A stretch of 10,001 nt of DNA from Eubacteriales Family XIII. Incertae Sedis bacterium (lineage in GTDB: Bacteria; Bacillota; Clostridia; Peptostreptococcales; Anaerovoracaceae): positions 1-10,001 of the forward strand of contig JAISML010000115.1 in NCBI GenBank assembly GCA_031276775.1, read 5' to 3'. Numbering within the stretch: position 1 is the first letter of the stretch; each line of letters starts with the position of its first letter. The position numbers and the translations under genes were made by a program. Below the pieces are notes generated by a model. It did no database searches. It had not been told where the DNA came from and worked only from the letters and a program-made list of their open reading frames with translations. Below, one piece after another: positions 3,701 through 10,001 of this stretch.

Positions 3701-6559
3701 ATGAAATTGAAAAAAATGATATTGAACATCAACGGAGCCGAGCGGATGTTTATCTGCGATCCCGAACGGGACACCTTGGCTTCGGCGCTCAGACGTCTCG
3801 GTCTGACCGGCACAAAGGTCGGCTGCGGCACGGGCGTCTGCGGCGCCTGTTCCGTGATCCTGAACGGGAAGGTGATCCGTTCCTGCACGAGGAAGATCGC
3901 CTCGGTCAAGGATTACAGCGAGGTCACGACGATCGAGGGGATCGGCGCGCCGAACCGGCTCCATCCCCTGCAGGTCGCGTGGATGGAAAACGGCGCGGTG
4001 CAGTGCGGGTTTTGCACCCCGGGCTTCATCGTTTCCGCGTACCAATTGCTGAAAGAAAACGACAGACCGACGCGGGAGGATGTGCGGGATTGGTTCCAAA
4101 AGCACAGGAACATCTGCCGCTGTACGGGTTACAGGCAGATCGTCGACGCCGTGATGGATGCGGCGAAAGTGCTTCGCGGGGAATGCGGCATCGAGGACAT
4201 CAAGGTCAGGATGCCGGAGGACAAGCGCTATTACGGCAAGGCGCTGGTCCGGCCGGCGGCGCTCGGAAAGGTCTGCGGACTGACGGATTTCGGCGACGAC
4301 ATCGAACTGAAGATGCCCGACGGCGCTCTGCATGTGGTCATGGTGCAGCCGAAAGTGGCGCACCACGCGCGGATCGTCAGGATTCACACGGAAGAAGCCG
4401 AGAAAATGCCGGGCGTCTACAGGGTCATCACGAGCAAGGACGTGAAAGGTTCCAACCGGCTCAATATGTTCACGTTTTCGCCGCGCTCCCTGGCCACGGA
4501 ACAGACCCACATCCTGCTCGCGGAGGAAAAAATATTCAATTACGGGGATATCATCGCGCTCGTGGCCGCCGATACCAAGACCCACGCGCGGGAGGCCGCC
4601 GCGAAAGTCACCTTGGAGTACGAACAGCTGCCGGAGATCCTCAATTATCTGGAAGCCGCCATGCCGGACGCCGTTCGGGTGCACGAGGATCATCCGAACG
4701 TCTGGGGCATGCAGCCCACGCTCAAAGGGGATCCCGACGTAAAGGCGCTGATCGACAACGCGCCCAACGTGGTGGAGGGCAGCTTTTACTCCACGCGGGA
4801 ACCGCACATGCCCATCGAGGGCGATACGGTGCAGGCGTATTGGGATGAAGACGGTATGCTGACGGTACACTGCAAGGCCATGGCGATCTACGCGAACATC
4901 GGCGACATCGCGGAAGCGACGGGCGTTCCCGCTGAGAACGTGCGCGTCATCGAAAATCCGACGGGCGGCACGTTTGGCTGGGGCATCGCGGGCGCGACCT
5001 ATTCCATCGCCGCCATCGCCTGCATCGCCTGCGACAATCTGCCCGTGGCGCTCTCCATGACCTACGGCGAATTCATGGCGTTCAGCGGCAAGCGCGCGCC
5101 GTCCTACACGAATACGCGCCTGGCCTGTGACGAACACGGCAGGATCATCGCTGCCGAATGGGACAATGGCTTGGATCACGGCGCGTACAACGAGCTCGGC
5201 GACGATCTGACGACGCGGGTCGCGCGGTTTATGTACTTCCCTTACAATGTGCCCAACTGCATGGGCATTTCGAGGGTCGCGGCGACCAATCATTCCTACG
5301 GCACGGCCTATCGGGGCTACGGTTCGCCGCAGGCGTACACCGCTTCCGAGTCCATGATGGACATGATGGCCGAAAAGATGGGGATCGATCCCTTTGAATT
5401 TCGGCTGATCAACGTCGCCCGCGAGGGGGATCTCAACATCAACGGATACCGCTTCACCCAGTATCCGGGCGAAACGCTCATGGAGCGCATGAGACCGATC
5501 TACGAAAAGGCCGTCGCCGACGCCAAAGCGAACGACACGCCCGAAAAGCGCAGAGGCGTGGGCGTCGCGTGGGGCGGCTACAATGTCACAGAGGGCACGG
5601 CCGATCAATGCACGGTAGCCATCGAACTGGCGCCCGACAATACCTTCGTCAAGTACGACACCTGGCAGGATCAGGGTCAGGGCGGCGACGTCGGCAGCCT
5701 GATGGTCACCTTGGAAGCGTTGCGCGTGGTGTTCGGAAAGGCCGGGCGGGTCATTGACAGGGAAGATGTGAAACTGATCCAAAACGACAGCAAATTCTGC
5801 CCCGATCACGGCGCCACGGCGTCCAGCCGCTCCCATTTCATGAACGGCATTTCCAGCAAGGGCGCGGCGGAAAAACTCTTTGCCGCCATGCAAAAGCCGG
5901 ACGGCACGCTCAGAACCCATGCAGAGATGATCGCCGAAGGCATCCCGACGCGGTACGAAAACCAATTTTTGAATGAAGAATTCGGCGTTTTGAGCGATCT
6001 CGACCCCAACACGGGCGTCGGCAATCCGACGCCGGATTACACGTTCGCGCTCTTTCTTGCGGAAGTTGAGGTGGATACCGCCACGGGCGGAACGACGGTC
6101 ATCGGGTTCCACTGCGTCGACGACGTGGGCGTCATCGGCAACATCGCCGCCGTCAACGGGCAGGCTTACGGCGGGATGTCGCATACCATCGGCTTTGCGC
6201 TGAGCGAGAACTACGACGACGTGAAGAAGCATGCGAACATATTGGGCGCGGGCATTCCGACCATCAAGGAAGTGCCGGACAATCTGAATGTCATCCACAT
6301 CGAAACGCCGCGCGCGCAGAATCCTTTCGGCTCGTCCGGCGCGTCCGAGGCTTTCCAGTCGAGCGGGCATGTGGCAGTGCTCAACGCCATCCACAACGCC
6401 TGCGGGGTCAGGATATACGAATTGCCCGCGACGCCGGGGAAAGTCAAGGCGGGACTTGATATTTTGGCGGCCGGCGGCAGGATCGAGCCGCCCGGGAAGT
6501 ATTTCCTCGGATCGGATTTCTACGAGGAGATCGAAAACATCCGGAGCAATCCCGTGTAG
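3701..6559 (+). CDS. mop: Molybdopterin-dependent aldehyde oxidoreductase, single-chain (MOP type)
   Basis: 952 residues, a xanthine oxidase family enzyme that hydroxylates a substrate, typically an aldehyde to its acid, using a molybdenum cofactor and two [2Fe-2S] centres, with no FAD domain. Domains: plant-type ferredoxin (about 1-80; Cys42, 47, 50, 62 in VGCGTGVCGACSV...RSC), second Fe-S domain (about 82-155; Cys102, 105, 139, 141 in QCGFCTPG...NICRCTGY), then the large Mo-binding part with GGTFGW, AYRGYGSPQ, QGQGGD and the active-site loop PFGSSGASE, whose Glu883 aligns with Glu869 of the Desulfovibrio gigas enzyme. Similarity to that roughly 907-residue protein runs the full length; about 30 extra residues follow at the C-terminus. 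The ATG at 3701 has AGGAG 7 nt upstream. It is likely cytoplasmic and monocistronic. Substrate cannot be told from sequence. No cofactor maturation genes lie nearby. Confidence 0.95.
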   Translation: MKLKKMILNINGAERMFICDPERDTLASALRRLGLTGTKVGCGTGVCGACSVILNGKVIRSCTRKIASVKDYSEVTTIEGIGAPNRLHPLQVAWMENGAVQCGFCTPGFIVSAYQLLKENDRPTREDVRDWFQKHRNICRCTGYRQIVDAVMDAAKVLRGECGIEDIKVRMPEDKRYYGKALVRPAALGKVCGLTDFGDDIELKMPDGALHVVMVQPKVAHHARIVRIHTEEAEKMPGVYRVITSKDVKGSNRLNMFTFSPRSLATEQTHILLAEEKIFNYGDIIALVAADTKTHAREAAAKVTLEYEQLPEILNYLEAAMPDAVRVHEDHPNVWGMQPTLKGDPDVKALIDNAPNVVEGSFYSTREPHMPIEGDTVQAYWDEDGMLTVHCKAMAIYANIGDIAEATGVPAENVRVIENPTGGTFGWGIAGATYSIAAIACIACDNLPVALSMTYGEFMAFSGKRAPSYTNTRLACDEHGRIIAAEWDNGLDHGAYNELGDDLTTRVARFMYFPYNVPNCMGISRVAATNHSYGTAYRGYGSPQAYTASESMMDMMAEKMGIDPFEFRLINVAREGDLNINGYRFTQYPGETLMERMRPIYEKAVADAKANDTPEKRRGVGVAWGGYNVTEGTADQCTVAIELAPDNTFVKYDTWQDQGQGGDVGSLMVTLEALRVVFGKAGRVIDREDVKLIQNDSKFCPDHGATASSRSHFMNGISSKGAAEKLFAAMQKPDGTLRTHAEMIAEGIPTRYENQFLNEEFGVLSDLDPNTGVGNPTPDYTFALFLAEVEVDTATGGTTVIGFHCVDDVGVIGNIAAVNGQAYGGMSHTIGFALSENYDDVKKHANILGAGIPTIKEVPDNLNVIHIETPRAQNPFGSSGASEAFQSSGHVAVLNAIHNACGVRIYELPATPGKVKAGLDILAAGGRIEPPGKYFLGSDFYEEIENIRSNPV

Positions 6560-6586
6560 GCGGGATCTGACATGATTGTACGGCGC

Positions 6587-6624
6587 GGCATGAGACGAAC
6601 CGGCGGCACGGTTCGTCTCATGCC
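6587..6624. terminator. 16-bp perfect hairpin between convergent genes
   Basis: GGCATGAGACGAACCG (6587-6602) pairs fully with 6609-6624 around a 6-nt loop. It lies 28 bp after the mop stop and downstream of the ABC operon on the other strand, so it could end both transcripts. There is no T-run on either side, so Rho-independent function is uncertain; it may instead stabilise 3' ends or block read-through. Confidence 0.6.
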
Positions 6625-6641
6625 GGTTCCGCGCGGTCGGG

Positions 6642-6722
6642 CGATCTTCGCGGCCGGGCGATCTTCGCGAGGCTTCTCTACGGTCGGGCGAGATCTTCGC
6701 GAGGCTTCTCTACGGTCGGGCG
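6642..6722. repeat. Tandem repeat at the 3' end of the ABC operon (30-nt unit, period 32)
   Basis: A 30-nt block at 6661-6690 is repeated exactly at 6693-6722, separated by AG. A partial copy (GATCTTCGCG and GGGCG parts) lies at 6642-6660. The second full copy contains the stop codon and last codons of the compact ATPase gene, so copy number or the 2-nt spacer could alter the C-terminal end. Confidence 0.85.
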
Positions 6723-7330
6723 GCGTTGATGTCGGTCAGATCGATGGCGCGATCGCAGACGCGTTTCGCCAAGGCCGGATTGTGTGTGACGACGATCAGA
6801 CCGAGTCCGTTTTGAACGGTCACGTCGAGGATCAAACGCCATATCTGCGCCTGCGTGATCACGTCGAGCATCGTGCTGATCTCGTCGCAGATCAGGAATT
6901 TCGTCCTTGGACCGAGGACGCGCGCGATGCAGAAGCGTTGCAGTTCTCCGCCCGACAGTTCCGCCGGCCAGCGCGTCATCCATCGCTCTTCGATTCCCAT
7001 CTTCTCCAAGAGCGCCTTGTCTGGCGTCCATGACTCGCAGAGTATCTTCCCCATCTTCCGGCGCGGGTTGACAGACAGCTCCGGGTGCTGACGGATCAGT
7101 TGCACCGGGCAGTAACCCTTGACCGGCAGCGGTTTTCCGTCCCACAGCACTGTGCCGGCGTCGGCGGCCAGACAGCCGGAGAGCAGGGCGGAGAGCGTGC
7201 TCTTGCCCGAACCGGACGGTCCGACCAAGGCGAGCCGTTCGCCCGCCCCGACGGTGAGACTCACGTCTTTCAGAATCCATTTGTCCGTCTTGGGATAGCG
7301 GAAATCAAGATGATGCGCTTCAAGTCGCAT
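6710..7330 (-). CDS. Compact ABC transporter ATPase (second ATPase, OppF/DppF/NikE position)
   Basis: 206 residues. It would power the importer encoded by the operon as half of a heterodimeric ATPase on the cytoplasmic face. Walker A is GPSGSGKST (37-45), Q-loop Gln81 (RQHPELSVNPRRK), signature LSGGE (125-129), Walker B FLICDE (145-150) and H-loop His183 (VVTHN). All catalytic elements are present. It is short for the group: OppF/DppF proteins usually exceed 300 residues and NikE has about 268. The C-terminal Cys-rich extension is missing and the chain ends soon after the H-loop, inside a tandem repeat. The ATG at 7330 overlaps the previous gene by 11 nt, suggesting translational coupling; GGGGAGG lies further upstream than ideal. 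The longer open frame to 7633 was not used because it is the shadow of the previous gene. Confidence 0.9.
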   Translation of the reverse strand: MRLEAHHLDFRYPKTDKWILKDVSLTVGAGERLALVGPSGSGKSTLSALLSGCLAADAGTVLWDGKPLPVKGYCPVQLIRQHPELSVNPRRKMGKILCESWTPDKALLEKMGIEERWMTRWPAELSGGELQRFCIARVLGPRTKFLICDEISTMLDVITQAQIWRLILDVTVQNGLGLIVVTHNPALAKRVCDRAIDLTDINAARP

Positions 7331-8249
7331 GGATGCAGCGCACCTCCCCTCCCCGCAGCGACCGCATCGGCACGTCGGCGAAACAGGCGTCCGTCCGCAT
7401 GCCGCAACGCGCCGCAAACATACAGCCCCGGGGCAGATCGCCCGCATAGGGCTGCGAACCCGCGAGGGGGCGAAAGCCGTTTTGCGGCAGCGCGTCGAAG
7501 AGCGCTTTGCTGTATGGATGGCGCAAGGCATCCGCGCCCGACAGGAAGTCCCGCGTCGGGGCGATCTCCATCGTCGTTCCGGCATAGAGTACCGCAATCC
7601 GATCGGCGAAGTGAAGCGCGAGGTCGACGTCATGCGTGATGAGCAAGACGCCGGCGCCCCTGTCCGCCAATTCCCGAAAATACAGAAACGTCTCTTTCGC
7701 CAGATCGACGCTCAAGCCGGGCGTCGGTTCGTCCGCGATGATGAGTTTCGGTTCGCCGACGATCGCCGCGGAGATCAGGATTCTGCGCGCCATGCCGCCG
7801 GACAGTTGGACAGGGTACAACCGCTCCGTTTCGGGTGAGAGACCGAAACGCGCAAACGCGCGTTGCATTTCCTCTTTGCTTCCTTTCGTGCCGATGACCT
7901 GCTTTCCGACGCGCATGAGCGGATCGAGCCAGTCCACCGCCTGGGGGATCAATACGATCTCCGAGCCCCGATATTGTTTTTGAAGCGCGCTTGTCAGCGT
8001 CTTCCCATTGTATTTGATCGTACCGCTCACCTCCGCGTTGCCGGGCAAAATGCCCAGAATGGCGTGTGCGAGCAGACTCTTTCCCGAACCGCTGGAACCG
8101 ATGACGGCCAGGATTTCCCCGGCGCATACGTCGAGACCCAGCGAGCGAATCACGGGAAGCGCCGTGCGGCGCAGACCCTTTGCGTACATCCGAAACGAGA
8201 CGCCTACGTCTTCAACCGACAAAACGACGGGCTTGCTTTCATTGTCCAT
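7320..8249 (-). CDS. ABC transporter ATPase, peptide/nickel family (OppD/DppD/NikD position)
   Basis: 309 residues, the full-length ATPase of the importer. Walker A is GSSGSGKSL (51-59), Q-loop Gln103, signature LSGGM (149-153) followed by ARRILIS, Walker B LIIADE (169-174) and H-loop His206 (LLITHD). The C-terminal oligopeptide/dipeptide domain is present, with LPRGCMFAARC and four cysteines (276, 282, 289, 305), typical of Dpp/Opp/Nik ATPases. The ATG at 8249 has AAAGGAAG 6 nt upstream. It lies 67 nt after the permease gene, a gap filled mainly by short tandem repeats, and overlaps the compact ATPase by 11 nt. Substrate (peptide, nickel or other metal chelate) is not decided by these motifs. 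Confidence 0.93.
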   Translation of the reverse strand: MDNESKPVVLSVEDVGVSFRMYAKGLRRTALPVIRSLGLDVCAGEILAVIGSSGSGKSLLAHAILGILPGNAEVSGTIKYNGKTLTSALQKQYRGSEIVLIPQAVDWLDPLMRVGKQVIGTKGSKEEMQRAFARFGLSPETERLYPVQLSGGMARRILISAAIVGEPKLIIADEPTPGLSVDLAKETFLYFRELADRGAGVLLITHDVDLALHFADRIAVLYAGTTMEIAPTRDFLSGADALRHPYSKALFDALPQNGFRPLAGSQPYAGDLPRGCMFAARCGMRTDACFADVPMRSLRGGEVRCIHAT

Positions 8250-8286
8250 GCCAACTTCCTTTCATGCGTTCCCGCCACTCATTTCC

Positions 8287-8332
8287 GCTCCTTCGTTTCC
8301 GCTCATTCGTTGCCGCTCATTCGTTGCCGCTC
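8287..8332. repeat. 14-nt tandem repeats across the permease stop codon
   Basis: Three 14-nt units (8287-8300, 8301-8314, 8315-8328) plus the first four bases of a fourth (8329-8332). The middle and right units are identical (GCTCATTCGTTGCC) and the left has two changes; a degenerate piece precedes it at about 8274-8286. The permease tail SGNE and its stop are encoded inside the array. As 14 is not a multiple of three, unit gain or loss near the stop would change the last residues. Confidence 0.8.
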
Positions 8333-9249
8333 GTGGGATTGAGAAGCCGTTTCAGGTTTTCCCCGATCAGGTCGAACAGCAGAACCGCGACGAGCAGCAT
8401 CAGTCCGGGGAAGAGCGCCAGCCACCATTTCCCCGTCGCGATGTGCTTCATGGATTCCGCGAGGATCACGCCGATGGCCGGGGATTCGGGCGGCAGACCA
8501 AAGCCGAGGAATGTGATCGACGCCTCGTGCATGATGGCGTGCGGAAACAGCAGAACCAAGCCGACGAGGTAGACGGGCAGTACGTGCGGTACGATGTGGC
8601 TCTTCGCGACGCGAAACTTGGACATGCCCATCCTGTACGAGGCGATGACGTACTGTGCGGATCGCAGTTGCAACACCTCCGCGCGCACGATGCGGGTGAG
8701 TTCCGGCCAATGCGTGAGCGCCACGCCCGCCATGACGCCGAACGCGCCCCTGCCGAGCATGAATGAAATCAGGATCAGAAGTACGAGATGCGGCAAGCCC
8801 ATGCAACAGTCGATGCACCACAGGATGAACTTGTCGAACTTCCCGCCGATCACGGCGGATGCGATCCCGAAGACGAGCCCGATCACGGAACTGATTGCGG
8901 AAGCGATCGCGCCGATGACAAGACTTGTGGACAGCCCTTTGACGCTTCGGAAGAACATGTCGCGTCCCGTGAAGTCCGTCCCGAACGGATGCGCGAAACC
9001 GGGCGGCAGAAATTTGTCGGCGAACCGGGTCGCGTACATCTCCGGATCCATGAAGAGACCCCAGAAAAAGACGATCAGCAGATAAGCGGAAGCGATGAGG
9101 ACGAGGATCAGAAGCCTCGTGCGCGCATCCGCGCCGCGCGGACCGCGGTCGCGCAAACCGTGCGATTCGGAGATGCGCGCGCCGTCGATTCCCGCTTGGT
9201 TCCTGTTCACCTCGTCCGCCTGTCCGCCTGTGCGCCGCCCGTCATACAT
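8317..9249 (-). CDS. ABC transporter permease, DppC/OppC/NikC type
   Basis: 310 residues from the ATG at 9249. It is one of two inner-membrane permeases of the importer. A polar N-terminal stretch precedes TM1 (about 45-66); the family motif HPFGTDFTGRDMFFR (87-101) follows, then about five more membrane segments (109-133, 144-165, 168-182, 223-245, 277-297). The EAA coupling loop is at about 193-224 (AQYVIASYRMGMSKFRVAKS), followed by HEASITFLGFGLPPESPAIG (241-260), the DppC hallmark. Start choice is uncertain: GTG at 9258 and ATG at 9249 both overlap the end of permease B and neither has a strong ribosome site, which suggests coupled translation. The extreme C-terminus lies in 14-nt tandem repeats. 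Confidence 0.92.
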   Translation of the reverse strand: MYDGRRTGGQADEVNRNQAGIDGARISESHGLRDRGPRGADARTRLLILVLIASAYLLIVFFWGLFMDPEMYATRFADKFLPPGFAHPFGTDFTGRDMFFRSVKGLSTSLVIGAIASAISSVIGLVFGIASAVIGGKFDKFILWCIDCCMGLPHLVLLILISFMLGRGAFGVMAGVALTHWPELTRIVRAEVLQLRSAQYVIASYRMGMSKFRVAKSHIVPHVLPVYLVGLVLLFPHAIMHEASITFLGFGLPPESPAIGVILAESMKHIATGKWWLALFPGLMLLVAVLLFDLIGENLKRLLNPTSGNE

Positions 9250-10001
9250 AGCCGCCACCCGCTTTCACCGACGGATCGAGCGCGCCGTACAGGAGATTCG
9301 CGATCAGATTGCCCGCAAAGACGAAGATCGCGCCGAACAGACTGACGCCCAAAAGCAGGGGCACATCGCCGTTCAGGGCCGCCGCCGTCGTCGCCGTGCC
9401 GATGCCCGGATAGGAGAACACCGTTTCGGCCAAGGCCATTCCGCCGAACAATTCGCTGAAAGACGCGAACTGCACCGTGACGGCCGGCAGGGCGATGTTG
9501 CGGATGAGGTGCCTGCGCGTCAATTCCCCGGCGGTCTCCCCGCGCGCCCGCGCGAACAGAATGAAATTGCTGTTCATGATCTCGATGAGTTTCTGTCTCG
9601 TGTAGAGCGTGATCTTGCCGATGTTCGCGATCGTCAGCGTCAGGACGGGAAGCGCCAAATGGTAGGCTCTGTCCAAGAAAGTGACGTCTTCCGCCGGCTT
9701 GCCGATGGGCGCCGCCATGCCGATGGGAAACCAGCCGAGCGTCACCGCGAAGAAACTGAGCGCCAAAAGCCCGAGCCAGAACGTGGGCGCGGATTGCAGG
9801 ATCAGGCAAAACGATTTGATCGCCTTGTCAAAGACGCCGCCCCTGCGCAGCCCCGCGAAGATTCCCGCCACAAATCCGAGGATGCCGGACAGCGTCCAAG
9901 CGATCATCATGAGGACGATGGAATGGGAGAACCGCTCCGCGATGACGTCGATCACGGGGCGTTTATATGTGAGAGACATGCCGAAATCGCCGCGCAGAAC
10001 G
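9242..10001 (-). CDS. ABC transporter permease, DppB/OppB/NikB type (5' end beyond right edge)
   Basis: 252 residues are visible. The frame is open to the window edge and reads VLRGDFGMSLTYKRPVIDVI, matching the family pattern GDFG-x-S-x3-RPV, so the ATG at 9979 is internal and perhaps 60-80 N-terminal residues are missing. Membrane segments lie at about 28-50, 72-92, 114-134, 170-192 and 214-236 of the visible part. The EAA coupling loop is at about 145-172 (FILFARARGETAGELTRRHL) and ETVFSYPGIGTAT (192-204) is the B-type hallmark. Together with permease C it forms the membrane pore. Its 3' end overlaps the next gene by a few bases. The solute-binding protein gene would be expected beyond the right edge or elsewhere. 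Confidence 0.93.
   Translation of the reverse strand, partial: VLRGDFGMSLTYKRPVIDVIAERFSHSIVLMMIAWTLSGILGFVAGIFAGLRRGGVFDKAIKSFCLILQSAPTFWLGLLALSFFAVTLGWFPIGMAAPIGKPAEDVTFLDRAYHLALPVLTLTIANIGKITLYTRQKLIEIMNSNFILFARARGETAGELTRRHLIRNIALPAVTVQFASFSELFGGMALAETVFSYPGIGTATTAAALNGDVPLLLGVSLFGAIFVFAGNLIANLLYGALDPSVKAGGGYV

Noticed and set aside
3341..6394. Open reading frame of 1017 codons on the minus strand
   Set aside because: It is antisense to mop, whose domains and catalytic residues are intact over the full length; the antisense product is His/Arg/Asp-rich with no motif.
6572..7033. Plus-strand frame of 153 codons after mop
   Set aside because: It covers the hairpin and tandem repeats and is antisense to the compact ATPase; no motif or ribosome site supports it.
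8008..8766. Plus-strand frame of 252 codons across two ABC genes
   Set aside because: It is antisense to the ATPase and permease C genes and has no domain signal.

Overview
The window reads as part of a chromosome from an anaerobic bacterium, most likely Bacillota/Clostridia-like. This rests on strong AGGAGG-type ribosome sites, sigma-A-type promoters, a single-chain molybdenum aldehyde oxidoreductase of the Desulfovibrio/anaerobe type, and GC-rich coding interrupted by one AT-richer patch. The taxonomic guess is weak because there is no rRNA or other marker gene. No tRNA, rRNA, CRISPR array or transposase was seen.

Left block (1-2303, minus strand): a nitrogen-assimilation operon. A strong promoter (2275-2303) and a leader of about 250 nt with two good hairpins precede amt, an ammonium channel fused at its C-terminus to a complete P-II (GlnB/GlnK) domain. 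The start of glutamate synthase large subunit (gltB) follows 34 nt later and runs off the left edge. Uptake, its P-II gate and ammonium assimilation are therefore encoded together.

Middle block (about 2340-3351, minus strand): an AT-richer accessory island. It holds three tandem, tightly spaced paralogous genes for proteins of 82-86 residues that look like immunity proteins of polymorphic toxin systems. Their 3' ends are mosaics joined by 38-bp and 20-bp perfect direct repeats. Ahead of them lies a lipoprotein signal peptide whose downstream reading is in another frame, probably a broken gene. No toxin gene is visible.

Regulatory block (3352-3700): an unusually repeat-rich divergent intergenic region. 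It has a 10-bp inverted repeat, three AAAACCGCAA boxes, a good plus-strand promoter, a 9-bp dyad just after the predicted start site, and three 23-nt tandem repeats before the ribosome site of the next gene.

Right-centre (3701-6559, plus strand): a 952-residue molybdopterin aldehyde oxidoreductase (mop-like) with both [2Fe-2S] centres and the catalytic glutamate intact. It is monocistronic and ends before a 16-bp hairpin shared with the convergent neighbour.

Right block (6710-10001, minus strand): a peptide/nickel-family (Dpp/Opp/Nik) ABC importer operon. In transcription order it is permease B (5' end beyond the right edge), permease C, a full-length ATPase and a compact ATPase. The solute-binding protein is not in the window. 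Short tandem repeats (14 nt and 32 nt) overlap or abut the ends of two of these genes.
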